Assembly (NCBI GenBank): GCA_023268575.1
Contig: JALRCL010000472.1
Coordinates: 1 to 8,156, forward strand
DNA: 8,156 bases
DNA from: Patulibacter sp.
GTDB lineage: Bacteria > Actinomycetota > Thermoleophilia > Solirubrobacterales > Solirubrobacteraceae
Direction of reading: 5' to 3'
The number at the start of each line of letters is the position of its first letter. The first letter of the stretch is position 1. A model generated the notes under the pieces. That model did no database searches, was not told the origin of the DNA, and worked only from the letters and a program-made list of their open reading frames with translations. The translations under genes and the position numbers were made by a program. Of the stretch, positions 1 through 5,336 are shown one piece after another.

Positions 1-836
1 TCCCCTGGCCCGACGCGTCCGCGCCCGCCGGTGACGTCGTGAGCGCCTACCTCGCCCTGCATTGCCGTCGCCTCCTGCTCGCCGACCTGCTCCTGCGCCG
101 AGGCCTGCCCGACGCCGTGCACCAGATGCGCGTGAGCGCCCGCCGGCTGCGCAGCGGACTCAAGGTGTTCGAGCCCCTGATCGACGAGGCCTGGGCACGC
201 GACCTCCGCGCCGAGCTCGGGTGGATGGCATCGGGCCTGGGAGCCGCTCGCGACACGGAGGTGCTGCGCGAGCGCCTCGACGCGCACGCACTCGAGCTCG
301 AAGAGGCCGACTCCGCTCGCGCGCGGGCCGTGATCGACACGGCCCTGGCACGACGCATGACAGACGCCGCCGCGGAGGTCACGGCGGTGGTCGACTCCGA
401 GCGTTATGTTGCGCTCCTCGAGGCCCTCGTCGAGGGGGTGCGCCGACCCCCGCTCACCGAGCGCGCGCGCGAGTCCGCGGCCGAGGCCTTGCCGCCGCTC
501 GTGAGCCAGGCCGTGATGCACGGCGACCGCCGTCCGTACCCCGTCGCGCTGATCACGCTCGACCCCGAGACGGTGGTGCCGTGGGCCGAGGCCCAGGGCC
601 TGCCGACCGAGATCCCCGAGCTCGCCCGCCACCCGCAGGTGATCGCGGCGATCCAGGCCGAGGTCGACCGGGCGAACGCGAAGCTCGCGCGCGTGGAGCA
701 GGTGAAGCGGTTCGTCATCGCCGACCGCGACCTCTCCCAGGAGACCGGCGAGCTGACGCCGACGATGAAGGTGAAGCGCAACATCGTCAACGAGCGGTTC
801 GCCGAGCGCTTCGACGCGCTCTACGCGGAAGCCTGA
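1..836 (+). CDS. CHAD-domain / long-chain acyl-CoA ligase C-terminal chimeric protein, 5'-partial
   Basis: The frame is open to the left edge (first full codon at position 3), so the GTG at 39 is probably internal. The residues just before it (PAGDVV) resemble the usual entry into a CHAD domain in CYTH-CHAD proteins. Numbering from that GTG, residues 1-155 are CHAD-like: helical, Arg-rich, with the hallmark HQMRVSARRLRSGLKVF at 28-44. CHAD domains are known to bind polyphosphate. Residues 156-265 instead match the C-terminal subdomain of FadD15-type fatty-acid-CoA ligases: SQAVMHGDRRPYPVALITLD at 156-175 and the A10-like GELTPTMKVKR at 237-247, which carries the lysine used in adenylation. 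The second half of CHAD and the whole N-terminal ATP-binding part of the ligase are absent. As it stands the protein could not activate fatty acids, and polyphosphate binding is doubtful. A natural fusion, a decayed deletion product and an assembly chimera are all possible. Confidence 0.75.
   Translation, partial: PWPDASAPAGDVVSAYLALHCRRLLLADLLLRRGLPDAVHQMRVSARRLRSGLKVFEPLIDEAWARDLRAELGWMASGLGAARDTEVLRERLDAHALELEEADSARARAVIDTALARRMTDAAAEVTAVVDSERYVALLEALVEGVRRPPLTERARESAAEALPPLVSQAVMHGDRRPYPVALITLDPETVVPWAEAQGLPTEIPELARHPQVIAAIQAEVDRANAKLARVEQVKRFVIADRDLSQETGELTPTMKVKRNIVNERFAERFDALYAEA
495..510 (+). other. Domain and codon-usage junction inside the first CDS
   Basis: The frame passes from CHAD-like sequence (ending AAEALPPLV) to acyl-CoA-ligase-like sequence (beginning SQAVMHGDRR) around V155/S156, positions 501-506. 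By hand count, 18 of the 155 codons from 39 to 503 end in A or T (for example CAT, GCA, GGA, CGT TAT GTT), against 2 of 110 from 504 to the stop. The downstream genes look like the second half. Both families plausibly have a hydrophobic-Val pair at the joint, so a short shared sequence could have mediated recombination or a wrong assembly overlap. The exact breakpoint cannot be fixed by eye. Confidence 0.6.
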
Positions 837-878
837 GCCCGGCGCGGGGAGCCGGTCGAGCCGAGACGCGACCCTCGG

Positions 879-890
879 TACGATCCGGGC
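879..890 (+). promoter_or_regulatory. -10 box (TACGAT) of a probable leaderless promoter
   Basis: TACGAT at 879-884 is followed by 6 nt and then the GTG at 891. Transcription would begin at or next to the start codon, giving a leaderless mRNA for the three-gene operon. There is no purine-rich Shine-Dalgarno in the gap. No convincing -35 is visible. A short inverted repeat, CCGAG (861-865) and CTCGG (874-878), ends directly at the box. Confidence 0.5.
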
Positions 891-1355
891 GTGCGCACCG
901 ATCCGACCGAGAACGGCGGCCTCTTCATCGGTCGCCGCCCGGGCACGGCGCCGGTCCGCTACGGCCGGCTGCCGGAGACCGGCTCCCCCGCGCGGCAGGC
1001 CGGGGACCGGCTGCTCGCCGCGGCGACGCTCGCCGTCATGGTCCTCCTGACCGCCGCGGTCTGGGGACCGGCGCCGCTGGCGGCGATGTGGGTCGCCTCG
1101 CAGCTCGTGCCCGACAACGCGGGGCTCTGGATCGTCGTCGCGTTCGTCCTCGTGCTCGCGTTCGTCTTCGGAGCGCTCTCCCTGCTGCGGCGGGTCGACC
1201 AGCTCTGGATCCTCGTGCGCCGCGCCGGCGGGGTGGACCAGCGCGGGGGCGTGCTGGGGCGGGTCTTCGCCGCCACGACGTTCGTCGTCGTGCCGATCTT
1301 CGCGGTCTGGTTCCTGCTGCTCGGCGGCCTGCGGCCGACGCTCGGCGGGTTCTGA
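891..1355 (+). CDS. Small three-helix membrane protein of unknown function
   Basis: This 154-aa protein begins at a GTG 6 nt after a TACGAT box, which supports the start. The N-terminal 40 residues are polar and contain FIGRRPGTAPVRYG (12-25), probably a conserved cytoplasmic motif. Three hydrophobic segments follow, at about 41-58 (perhaps running on to 70), 76-98 and 123-145. The loop between the second and third is basic (RRVDQLWILVRRAGG, 100-114), so it likely faces the cytoplasm. No catalytic or transport motif is visible. I recall similar hypothetical proteins in Thermoleophilia but cannot name a family. It is the first gene of a compact operon: the aminotransferase starts 1 bp after its stop. 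Being real is well supported by hydrophobic periodicity, codon use and operon packing; the function is unknown. Confidence 0.8.
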   Translation: MRTDPTENGGLFIGRRPGTAPVRYGRLPETGSPARQAGDRLLAAATLAVMVLLTAAVWGPAPLAAMWVASQLVPDNAGLWIVVAFVLVLAFVFGALSLLRRVDQLWILVRRAGGVDQRGGVLGRVFAATTFVVVPIFAVWFLLLGGLRPTLGGF

Positions 1356-1356
1356 C

Positions 1357-2457
1357 GTGGGGCTGCTGGACCGCTACCGCCAGTTCGAGGGCCTCAGCGA
1401 GGAGGAGGTCAACGCCGGCCTCCGCCGCGACGCGCGCGACCGACGCGCGCGCGAGCTCGCACGGGCCGCGCCGCTGGACCTCTCCCGCACGACGTGGCCG
1501 GAGCTGCCGCCGCCGGAGGTCGTCTCCGCCATCACGTTCGCTGCCCGCCGGGCGCTCAATCGCTACGCCGAGGGCCGCGACGCCGAGCTGCGCGACGGCC
1601 TCGCCGCCCGGCACCGCGTCGCGGCCGAGCGGATGGTCGTCGGCGAGGGCGTCTCGGGCCTGCTGCAGCGCGCCTGCGCCGCCCTCCTGGGCCACGGCGA
1701 CGAGGTCCTGCTGCCCTGGCCCTGCTACCCGCTCTACCCGCTGGCGATCCGCGACGCCGGCGCCCAGCCGGTGCCGGTCGACGGCCTCGATCCGGAGCGC
1801 CTGCTGGAGCGGGTCGGGCCCCGCACGCGGCTCGTGCTGCTCGGCGGCCCGAACGACCCGACGGGCGACCTGCTCGGCGTCGCCGCCGTCCGCGAGCTGC
1901 TGCGCCGGTTGCCCGCCGAGGTGACCGTGATCGTCGACGAGGCGCTGCGCGAGTTCGTCGACCGGGAGGACCGCGACGCGCTGCTGCGGCTGACCGACGA
2001 GGATCCCCGGCTGATCGTGCTGCGCTCCTTCAGCAAGGCCTGGGGCCTGGCGAGCCTCCGCTGCGGCTTCGCCGTCGGCGCCGACGCCTCCCGCCTGGCG
2101 GCGCTCGTGCCGCGGCTCGGCCTGCCGGGGCTGACGCTCGCCGGCGCCGCCGCGGCGCTCGGTCACGCCGACGCGCTCGTGGAGCGACGCGTGCGCGCCG
2201 TGGCCGCGAACCGCGAGCGCGTGACGGGCGAGCTGACGGCCGCGGGCGCCCTCGTCCGTCCCTCCCAGAGCTGCGCCCTCTGGCTCCGCGCCCCCGGGCT
2301 CGACGCCGCCGCGTTGCGCTCCGGCCTGGAGCGCCACGGGGTGCTCGTGCAGTCCGGCGACGTCTTCGGGGACCGCGACCACGTGCGCCTGACCGTCCCC
2401 GCGGCGACCGACGTGCCCCGCGTGCTGCGCGCGTACGCCGCGGCGGTGGCGGCGTGA
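1357..2457 (+). CDS. HisC-like class I/II PLP-dependent aminotransferase
   Basis: This 366-aa fold-type I PLP enzyme is closest in style to histidinol-phosphate aminotransferase (about 350-370 aa). Visible landmarks: Y70 (LNRYAEG, matching the Tyr that contacts the partner subunit's PLP phosphate), W121-x-x-Y124 (cofactor-ring region), N166-D-P-T-G170 (NPxG motif), D194 (VIVDEA, pairs with the pyridine nitrogen), S224/S226-K227 (SFSKAWG, Schiff-base lysine), R235 (SLRCG) and R344 (VRLTV, substrate carboxylate). It is odd in two ways: the usual HisC SxNENP loop is replaced by LDLSRTTWPELPPPEVV (40-56), and the Tyr of the usual DEAYxEF is Leu197. The substrate may therefore not be histidinol phosphate, and no histidine genes lie nearby. 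The GTG start lies 1 bp after the preceding stop, and the end overlaps the cyclase start, so translation is probably coupled. Catalytic competence is likely; the substrate is unknown. Confidence 0.85.
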   Translation: MGLLDRYRQFEGLSEEEVNAGLRRDARDRRARELARAAPLDLSRTTWPELPPPEVVSAITFAARRALNRYAEGRDAELRDGLAARHRVAAERMVVGEGVSGLLQRACAALLGHGDEVLLPWPCYPLYPLAIRDAGAQPVPVDGLDPERLLERVGPRTRLVLLGGPNDPTGDLLGVAAVRELLRRLPAEVTVIVDEALREFVDREDRDALLRLTDEDPRLIVLRSFSKAWGLASLRCGFAVGADASRLAALVPRLGLPGLTLAGAAAALGHADALVERRVRAVAANRERVTGELTAAGALVRPSQSCALWLRAPGLDAAALRSGLERHGVLVQSGDVFGDRDHVRLTVPAATDVPRVLRAYAAAVAA

Positions 2458-3563
2458 GCGACGACGCGCTGCTCGGCGGACTCGAGGGCGAGGCCGCGGA
2501 GGTCCGTCGCCGGCTCGTCGCCGAGCTGCGCGAGGCCGGCCACGACGAGGACGCGCTCGCCGACGCGGCGGCCCGTGGGCGGCTCGCGCTCCTGCCGGCC
2601 GAGCGCGCCATCCGGGGCAACGCGACCCTGAGCACCGCCGACATGGTCCGCGAGACCGGGGTCGACCCCGACCTGCTCGAACGGGTGATGCAGGCCGCCG
2701 GGGTGGCGATCCCGCGCCGCGACGAGGCCGCGTGGACGACGCGCGACGTCGGCCTGGCCCGGCTCGTCGGCGGTCTCCTGGAGGCGGGGATCGATCCGGC
2801 GGCGATCGTGAACCTCGGACGCACGCTGGGCGACCTCGGCGCCCGGCTCGGCGCGGCGGCGATCGTCGACCTCGGCTCGGGGCTCGCCCGCGAGGGCGAC
2901 GACGAGCTCGAGCTCGCGCACCGCCTCGCACGCGCGTCGGAGCAGACCGAGCAGCACCTCGTCGACGCGCTCGGCAGCGTGCTGCGCGACCGCGGGATCG
3001 AGCAGCTGCTCGCGATCGAGCTCGACGCGGGGGCGATCGCCGAGGGTCGCCTGGCGGGCGCGACGATCGTGACGGTCGCCTTCGCCGACGTCGTCGGCTT
3101 CACGCGGCTCGGGGAGGAGCTCGGCGCCGAGCGGCTCGAGGGCGTCGCGTCCCAGCTGGCGACGCTCGGCAGCGCCGTCGTGGCGGGCACGACCGTGCGG
3201 ATCGTGAAGACGATCGGCGACGCGCTGCTGCTGCTCGGCCAGCACCCGCGCGAGGTCGTCGACGTCGTGCTGGCGCTGCAGGACGCCGCCGAGGCCGACC
3301 CGGAGTTCCCGCGGCTGCGGTGCGGCGTGGCGACCGGCGACGCGGTGCCGCGCTCGGGCGACTGGTTCGGGCCCGCCATCAACCGCGCGTCGAGGGTCTG
3401 CTCGACCGCCCGGCCCGACAGCGTCGTCGTGGACGACGTGACCCGCGACCTGCTCGAGGGCGAGGACGGCCTGGACTGGCGCCCGCTGGGCCGGCTGCGG
3501 CTGAAGGGCATCGGGCGGGTGGCGCTGCACCGCGTGCGGCACGCGGCGGACGACGGGGCCTGA
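2454..3563 (+). CDS. Class III adenylate cyclase with N-terminal regulatory domain (Rv1264-like)
   Basis: Predicted to make cAMP from ATP in the cytoplasm; 369 aa. The GTG start overlaps the aminotransferase TGA as GTGA, the usual coupled start. Residues about 45-165 are helical and resemble the autoinhibitory, pH-responsive domain of Mycobacterium Rv1264, with a MerR/helix-turn-helix-like stretch (STADMVRETGVDPDLLERVM, 60-79). A linker (170-205) leads to the catalytic domain (206-361). All six canonical residues are present with standard spacing: metal-binding D212 (FADVVGFT) and D256 (KTIGD), adenine-specifying K252 and D303 (GDWFG), and transition-state N310 and R314 (INRASR). The K/D pair points to ATP, not GTP. 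There is no transmembrane segment, so it is soluble, and it should work as a homodimer because it carries a complete set. Acid activation is inferred from the family, not shown. It is the last gene of the operon. Confidence 0.9.
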   Translation: MSDDALLGGLEGEAAEVRRRLVAELREAGHDEDALADAAARGRLALLPAERAIRGNATLSTADMVRETGVDPDLLERVMQAAGVAIPRRDEAAWTTRDVGLARLVGGLLEAGIDPAAIVNLGRTLGDLGARLGAAAIVDLGSGLAREGDDELELAHRLARASEQTEQHLVDALGSVLRDRGIEQLLAIELDAGAIAEGRLAGATIVTVAFADVVGFTRLGEELGAERLEGVASQLATLGSAVVAGTTVRIVKTIGDALLLLGQHPREVVDVVLALQDAAEADPEFPRLRCGVATGDAVPRSGDWFGPAINRASRVCSTARPDSVVVDDVTRDLLEGEDGLDWRPLGRLRLKGIGRVALHRVRHAADDGA

Positions 3564-3611
3564 CGAGCGACGCGGTCCGGCCGGCGCCGACGCGTCCGCG
3601 GCGCGCCACCG

Positions 3612-3627
3612 GCTCGGCGCGCCGAGC
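3612..3627. repeat. Perfect 16-bp palindrome upstream of dacB
   Basis: GCTCGGCGCGCCGAGC is fully self-complementary. It sits 48 bp after the cyclase stop and 7 bp before the dacB -10 box, roughly where a -35 element would lie. It could be an operator for a dimeric regulator, or, as RNA, a short hairpin (6-bp stem, CGCG loop) ending the cyclase operon. No T-run follows. In DNA this GC-rich, chance palindromes of this kind are not negligible. Confidence 0.4.
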
Positions 3628-3634
3628 GAGTCGT

Positions 3635-3649
3635 TACCGTCCGCCCGCG
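3635..3649 (+). promoter_or_regulatory. -10 box (TACCGT) of a probable leaderless promoter for dacB
   Basis: TACCGT at 3635-3640 is followed by 9 nt and then the ATG at 3650. This repeats the arrangement before the genes at 891 and 7601. The spacer (CCGCCCGCG) is pyrimidine/GC mixed and holds no Shine-Dalgarno. No -35 can be recognised. Confidence 0.45.
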
Positions 3650-4951
3650 ATGCTCGGGGCCCGCCGACCGACCACCGTCCTGCCGCGCGCGATCGTCGCG
3701 CTGCTCGCGATCCTCGCAACGGGGCTCGCGGCGTCCGCCGCCCCAGCCGGCGCGGCCATGCCGTCGACGTCGGGCCTCGGCGGGCGCTCGGGCGTGCTGG
3801 TCGTCGACCTGCGGACCGGCAAGACGCTCCTGCAGCGCCAGGCCAGCACGCGGCGGATCCCCGCGTCGGTGACGAAGCTCTTCACCGTCACCACCGCGCT
3901 GCGCACCCTCGGCCCGGGCTGGGCGCCGCGCACGCGGGTCCTCGCGACCGGGGCGGCCGAGGGCGACGTCTGGCGCGGCAACCTCTACCTCGTCGGCGGC
4001 GGCGATCCGACGCTCTCGCGGACGGGGCTGCGGGCGCTCGCCCAGCAGACGGCGCAGGCGCTCGGCGTCCGCGCCCTGCACGGCAAGGTCCTCGCCGACG
4101 CCTCGGCGTTCGACGCCTGGCAGGGCGGCGACCGGACCGGGCGCCACGTCGACGGCGACATGGGCGGGCGGATCGGCGCGCTCGTGCTGGACCGGGGCAG
4201 CGGGCAGCCCGACCCGGCCCGGCGCGCCGCGTCGGTCTTCCGGTCCGCGCTCGGGTCCGCCGGCGTGACGGTGACCGGTGCGCTGGGCGCGCGCGGCGCG
4301 CCGTCGACGGCGGCGCAGGTCGCGGTCCTGCGGGGTCCGACGCTCGCCCAGCTCGCCGAGAGCGTCCTCGGGCCGTCCGACAACTTCCAGGCCGAGATGC
4401 TGCTGAAGGCCGTCTTCGCCCGCGACGGGGTCGAGGGCGCGTGCCGCGTCGCCGCCGGGCTCGAGCCGGTGCCCGACGAGCCGCAGACCGACGCCGATCG
4501 CCCGTGCGTCGAGCAGTCCGCCGCCGCCGGTCCGTCGACGCTCGCCTCGTCGATCGTCCGCGAGCGCGCGACGCTGCGGGCCTACATCGGGTCGACGCCG
4601 GGCCTGCGGGACGGCTCCGGCCTCACGCGGCGCAACCGGGTCAGCCCCCTCCAGGTCGTGCGGCTGCTGCAGCGGGCCAACGGCGACCTCGGCCTCGGCC
4701 CGACGCTGCGCGCGGCCCTGCCGCAGGCGGGGCGCACCGGGACGCTCGCCCGTCGGATGCGCGGCACCGCCGCGGTCGGCCGCTGCCAGGCGAAGACCGG
4801 CACGATCAACGGCGTCTCGGCGCTCGCGGGGTTCTGCCGCACCATCCCGGGGCGGGACGTCGCGTTCGCGATCCTGCAGAACGGCGTCTCCCCGGCGTCG
4901 GCGCGCAGCGCGCAGGACCGCTTCGTGGCAGCGCTCGCGGCGCGCGGCTGA
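3650..4951 (+). CDS. dacB: D-alanyl-D-alanine carboxypeptidase/endopeptidase, PBP4 type (peptidase S13)
   Basis: A secreted serine peptidase that trims peptidoglycan stem peptides (D-Ala-D-Ala carboxypeptidase and/or cross-link endopeptidase) outside the membrane. The ATG start gives a clear signal peptide: basic residues 1-13, hydrophobic core 14-30, and a likely AxA cleavage after A35. The three penicillin-binding motifs are intact: S73-V-T-K76 (nucleophile S73), S243-D-N245 and K382-T-G384. Family signatures LYLVGGGDPTL (112-122) and DGSGLTRRN (321-329) are present. At 433 aa it is shorter than E. coli PBP4 (477): SxxK to SxN is 170 residues against about 244, so the inserted non-catalytic domain is reduced, whereas SxN to KTG is longer, with an insert at about 260-293. 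The mature protein has exactly four cysteines (C265, C286, C379, C396), perhaps two disulfides. It appears monocistronic, with its own promoter and a hairpin after the stop. Confidence 0.92.
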   Translation: MLGARRPTTVLPRAIVALLAILATGLAASAAPAGAAMPSTSGLGGRSGVLVVDLRTGKTLLQRQASTRRIPASVTKLFTVTTALRTLGPGWAPRTRVLATGAAEGDVWRGNLYLVGGGDPTLSRTGLRALAQQTAQALGVRALHGKVLADASAFDAWQGGDRTGRHVDGDMGGRIGALVLDRGSGQPDPARRAASVFRSALGSAGVTVTGALGARGAPSTAAQVAVLRGPTLAQLAESVLGPSDNFQAEMLLKAVFARDGVEGACRVAAGLEPVPDEPQTDADRPCVEQSAAAGPSTLASSIVRERATLRAYIGSTPGLRDGSGLTRRNRVSPLQVVRLLQRANGDLGLGPTLRAALPQAGRTGTLARRMRGTAAVGRCQAKTGTINGVSALAGFCRTIPGRDVAFAILQNGVSPASARSAQDRFVAALAARG

Positions 4952-5019
4952 ACGCGCGCGAACCCCGGAGCACCGGTCCCGGGCGCGCCGGACCGCGGCG
5001 CTCGAGCCCGGAACGCGAA

Positions 5020-5043
5020 CGGGCGGACCCGGAGGTCCGCCCG
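5020..5043 (+). terminator. Strong hairpin after dacB, probable terminator
   Basis: A perfect 10-bp stem, CGGGCGGACC (5020-5029) with GGTCCGCCCG (5034-5043), closes a CGGA loop 68 bp after the dacB stop. No T-tract follows on the plus strand, so termination would depend on the hairpin alone or on Rho. Read on the minus strand the loop is C(UCCG)G, a UNCG-type stable tetraloop, so it could also act as a backstop for ligA transcription. Confidence 0.5.
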
Positions 5044-5065
5044 CATCGCCCGATCAGCGCCACCG

Positions 5066-5104
5066 CTAGAAACAAACGTCCCAGGACCTCGTGTCGAGCC
5101 TGGG
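5066..5104 (-). terminator. Intrinsic terminator for the ligA transcript
   Basis: On the minus strand, CCCAGG-CTCG (5104-5095), a 3-nt loop and CGAG-GT-CCTGGG (5091-5080) form a 10-bp stem with a 2-nt bulge. GTTTGTTTCTAG follows immediately (5077-5066). A GC stem plus a T-rich tail is the classic Rho-independent layout and is the only T-rich run of its kind in the region. It lies about 230 nt beyond the ligA stop. Confidence 0.6.
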
Positions 5105-5135
5105 CAGGCGGACACTCCCGATCCCCGAGGCAGTC

Positions 5136-5153
5136 CGCCGCACGGATGCGGCG
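5136..5153. repeat. Inverted repeat, 7-bp stem with CGGA/TCCG loop
   Basis: CGCCGCA (5136-5142) and TGCGGCG (5147-5153) pair perfectly around CGGA. The loop is the same as in the hairpin at 5020-5043; on the minus strand it reads UCCG. It probably belongs to the structured 3' region of the ligA transcript. Confidence 0.4.
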
Positions 5154-5165
5154 CGGGACCCGGGC

Positions 5166-5180
5166 GAGGCTCGGAGCCTC
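5166..5180. repeat. Inverted repeat, 6-bp stem with 3-nt loop
   Basis: GAGGCT (5166-5171) and AGCCTC (5175-5180) flank CGG. It lies between the minus-strand TACCGT box at 5211-5216 and the minus-strand terminator. A stem this short could occur by chance here. Confidence 0.3.
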
Positions 5181-5292
5181 AGATCGAGTGGGCGGCGTAT
5201 CGGATGACCGACGGTACCACGCCCGCGCGGACCGCCACCGCCGTCCTCGACGGTCGCCCGAGGCACGCCGGCGTGGACGTCGTCCGCTCCCG

Positions 5293-5322
5293 GGTCGCGT
5301 GCGGCGCGGCGTCGCCGCGACC
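5293..5322. repeat. Inverted repeat just beyond the ligA stop
   Basis: GGTCGCG (5293-5299) can pair with CGCGACC (5316-5322). An alternative inner stem pairs CGCGGC (5305-5310) with GCCGCG (5314-5319). It begins 14 nt after the ligA stop on the minus strand and could stabilise the mRNA 3' end or cause pausing. No T-tract follows. Confidence 0.35.
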
Positions 5323-5336
5323 TCCGGGGCGCGCGC

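Larger units (their letters stand above)
4952..5336. other. Convergent intergenic region with several hairpins, no convincing gene
   Basis: These 385 bp separate the 3' ends of dacB and ligA. No frame here shows a recognisable protein. The region holds at least five inverted repeats, listed separately, and a conspicuous AT-rich patch at 5066-5079 (CTAGAAACAAACG), rare in this window. I see no tRNA, tmRNA or RNase P signature. Part of the minus strand is probably the 3' untranslated region of the ligA transcript, and might host a small RNA. Confidence 0.6.

Noticed and set aside
39..41. GTG at 39 as the true start of the first CDS
   Set aside because: The frame is open to the left edge, and the upstream residues (PAGDVV) look like the normal lead-in to a CHAD domain, so the gene probably begins outside the window.
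839..855. Short inverted repeat after the first CDS (CCGGC/GCCGG) as a terminator
   Set aside because: Only a 5-bp stem with a 7-nt loop and no T-tract; easily expected by chance at this GC content.
62..1924. 620-aa plus-strand open frame
   Set aside because: Arg/Pro/Ala-rich low-complexity translation spanning several real genes in another frame, typical of high-GC shadow frames.
1036..2931. 631-aa minus-strand open frame opposite the operon
   Set aside because: No recognisable domain; it covers parts of three well-supported plus-strand genes and is compositionally a shadow.
2030..4147. 705-aa minus-strand open frame opposite the cyclase and dacB
   Set aside because: Ser/Arg-rich shadow translation without motifs; the plus-strand genes have intact catalytic residues.
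5066..5266. 66-aa minus-strand open frame in the intergenic region
   Set aside because: It ends inside the T-rich tail of the predicted terminator, has no ribosome-binding or leaderless promoter signal at its GTG, and the translation is unremarkable.
4952..5336. tRNA, tmRNA or RNase P RNA in the convergent intergenic region
   Set aside because: No cloverleaf, CCA end, tag-reading frame or conserved core could be found on either strand.
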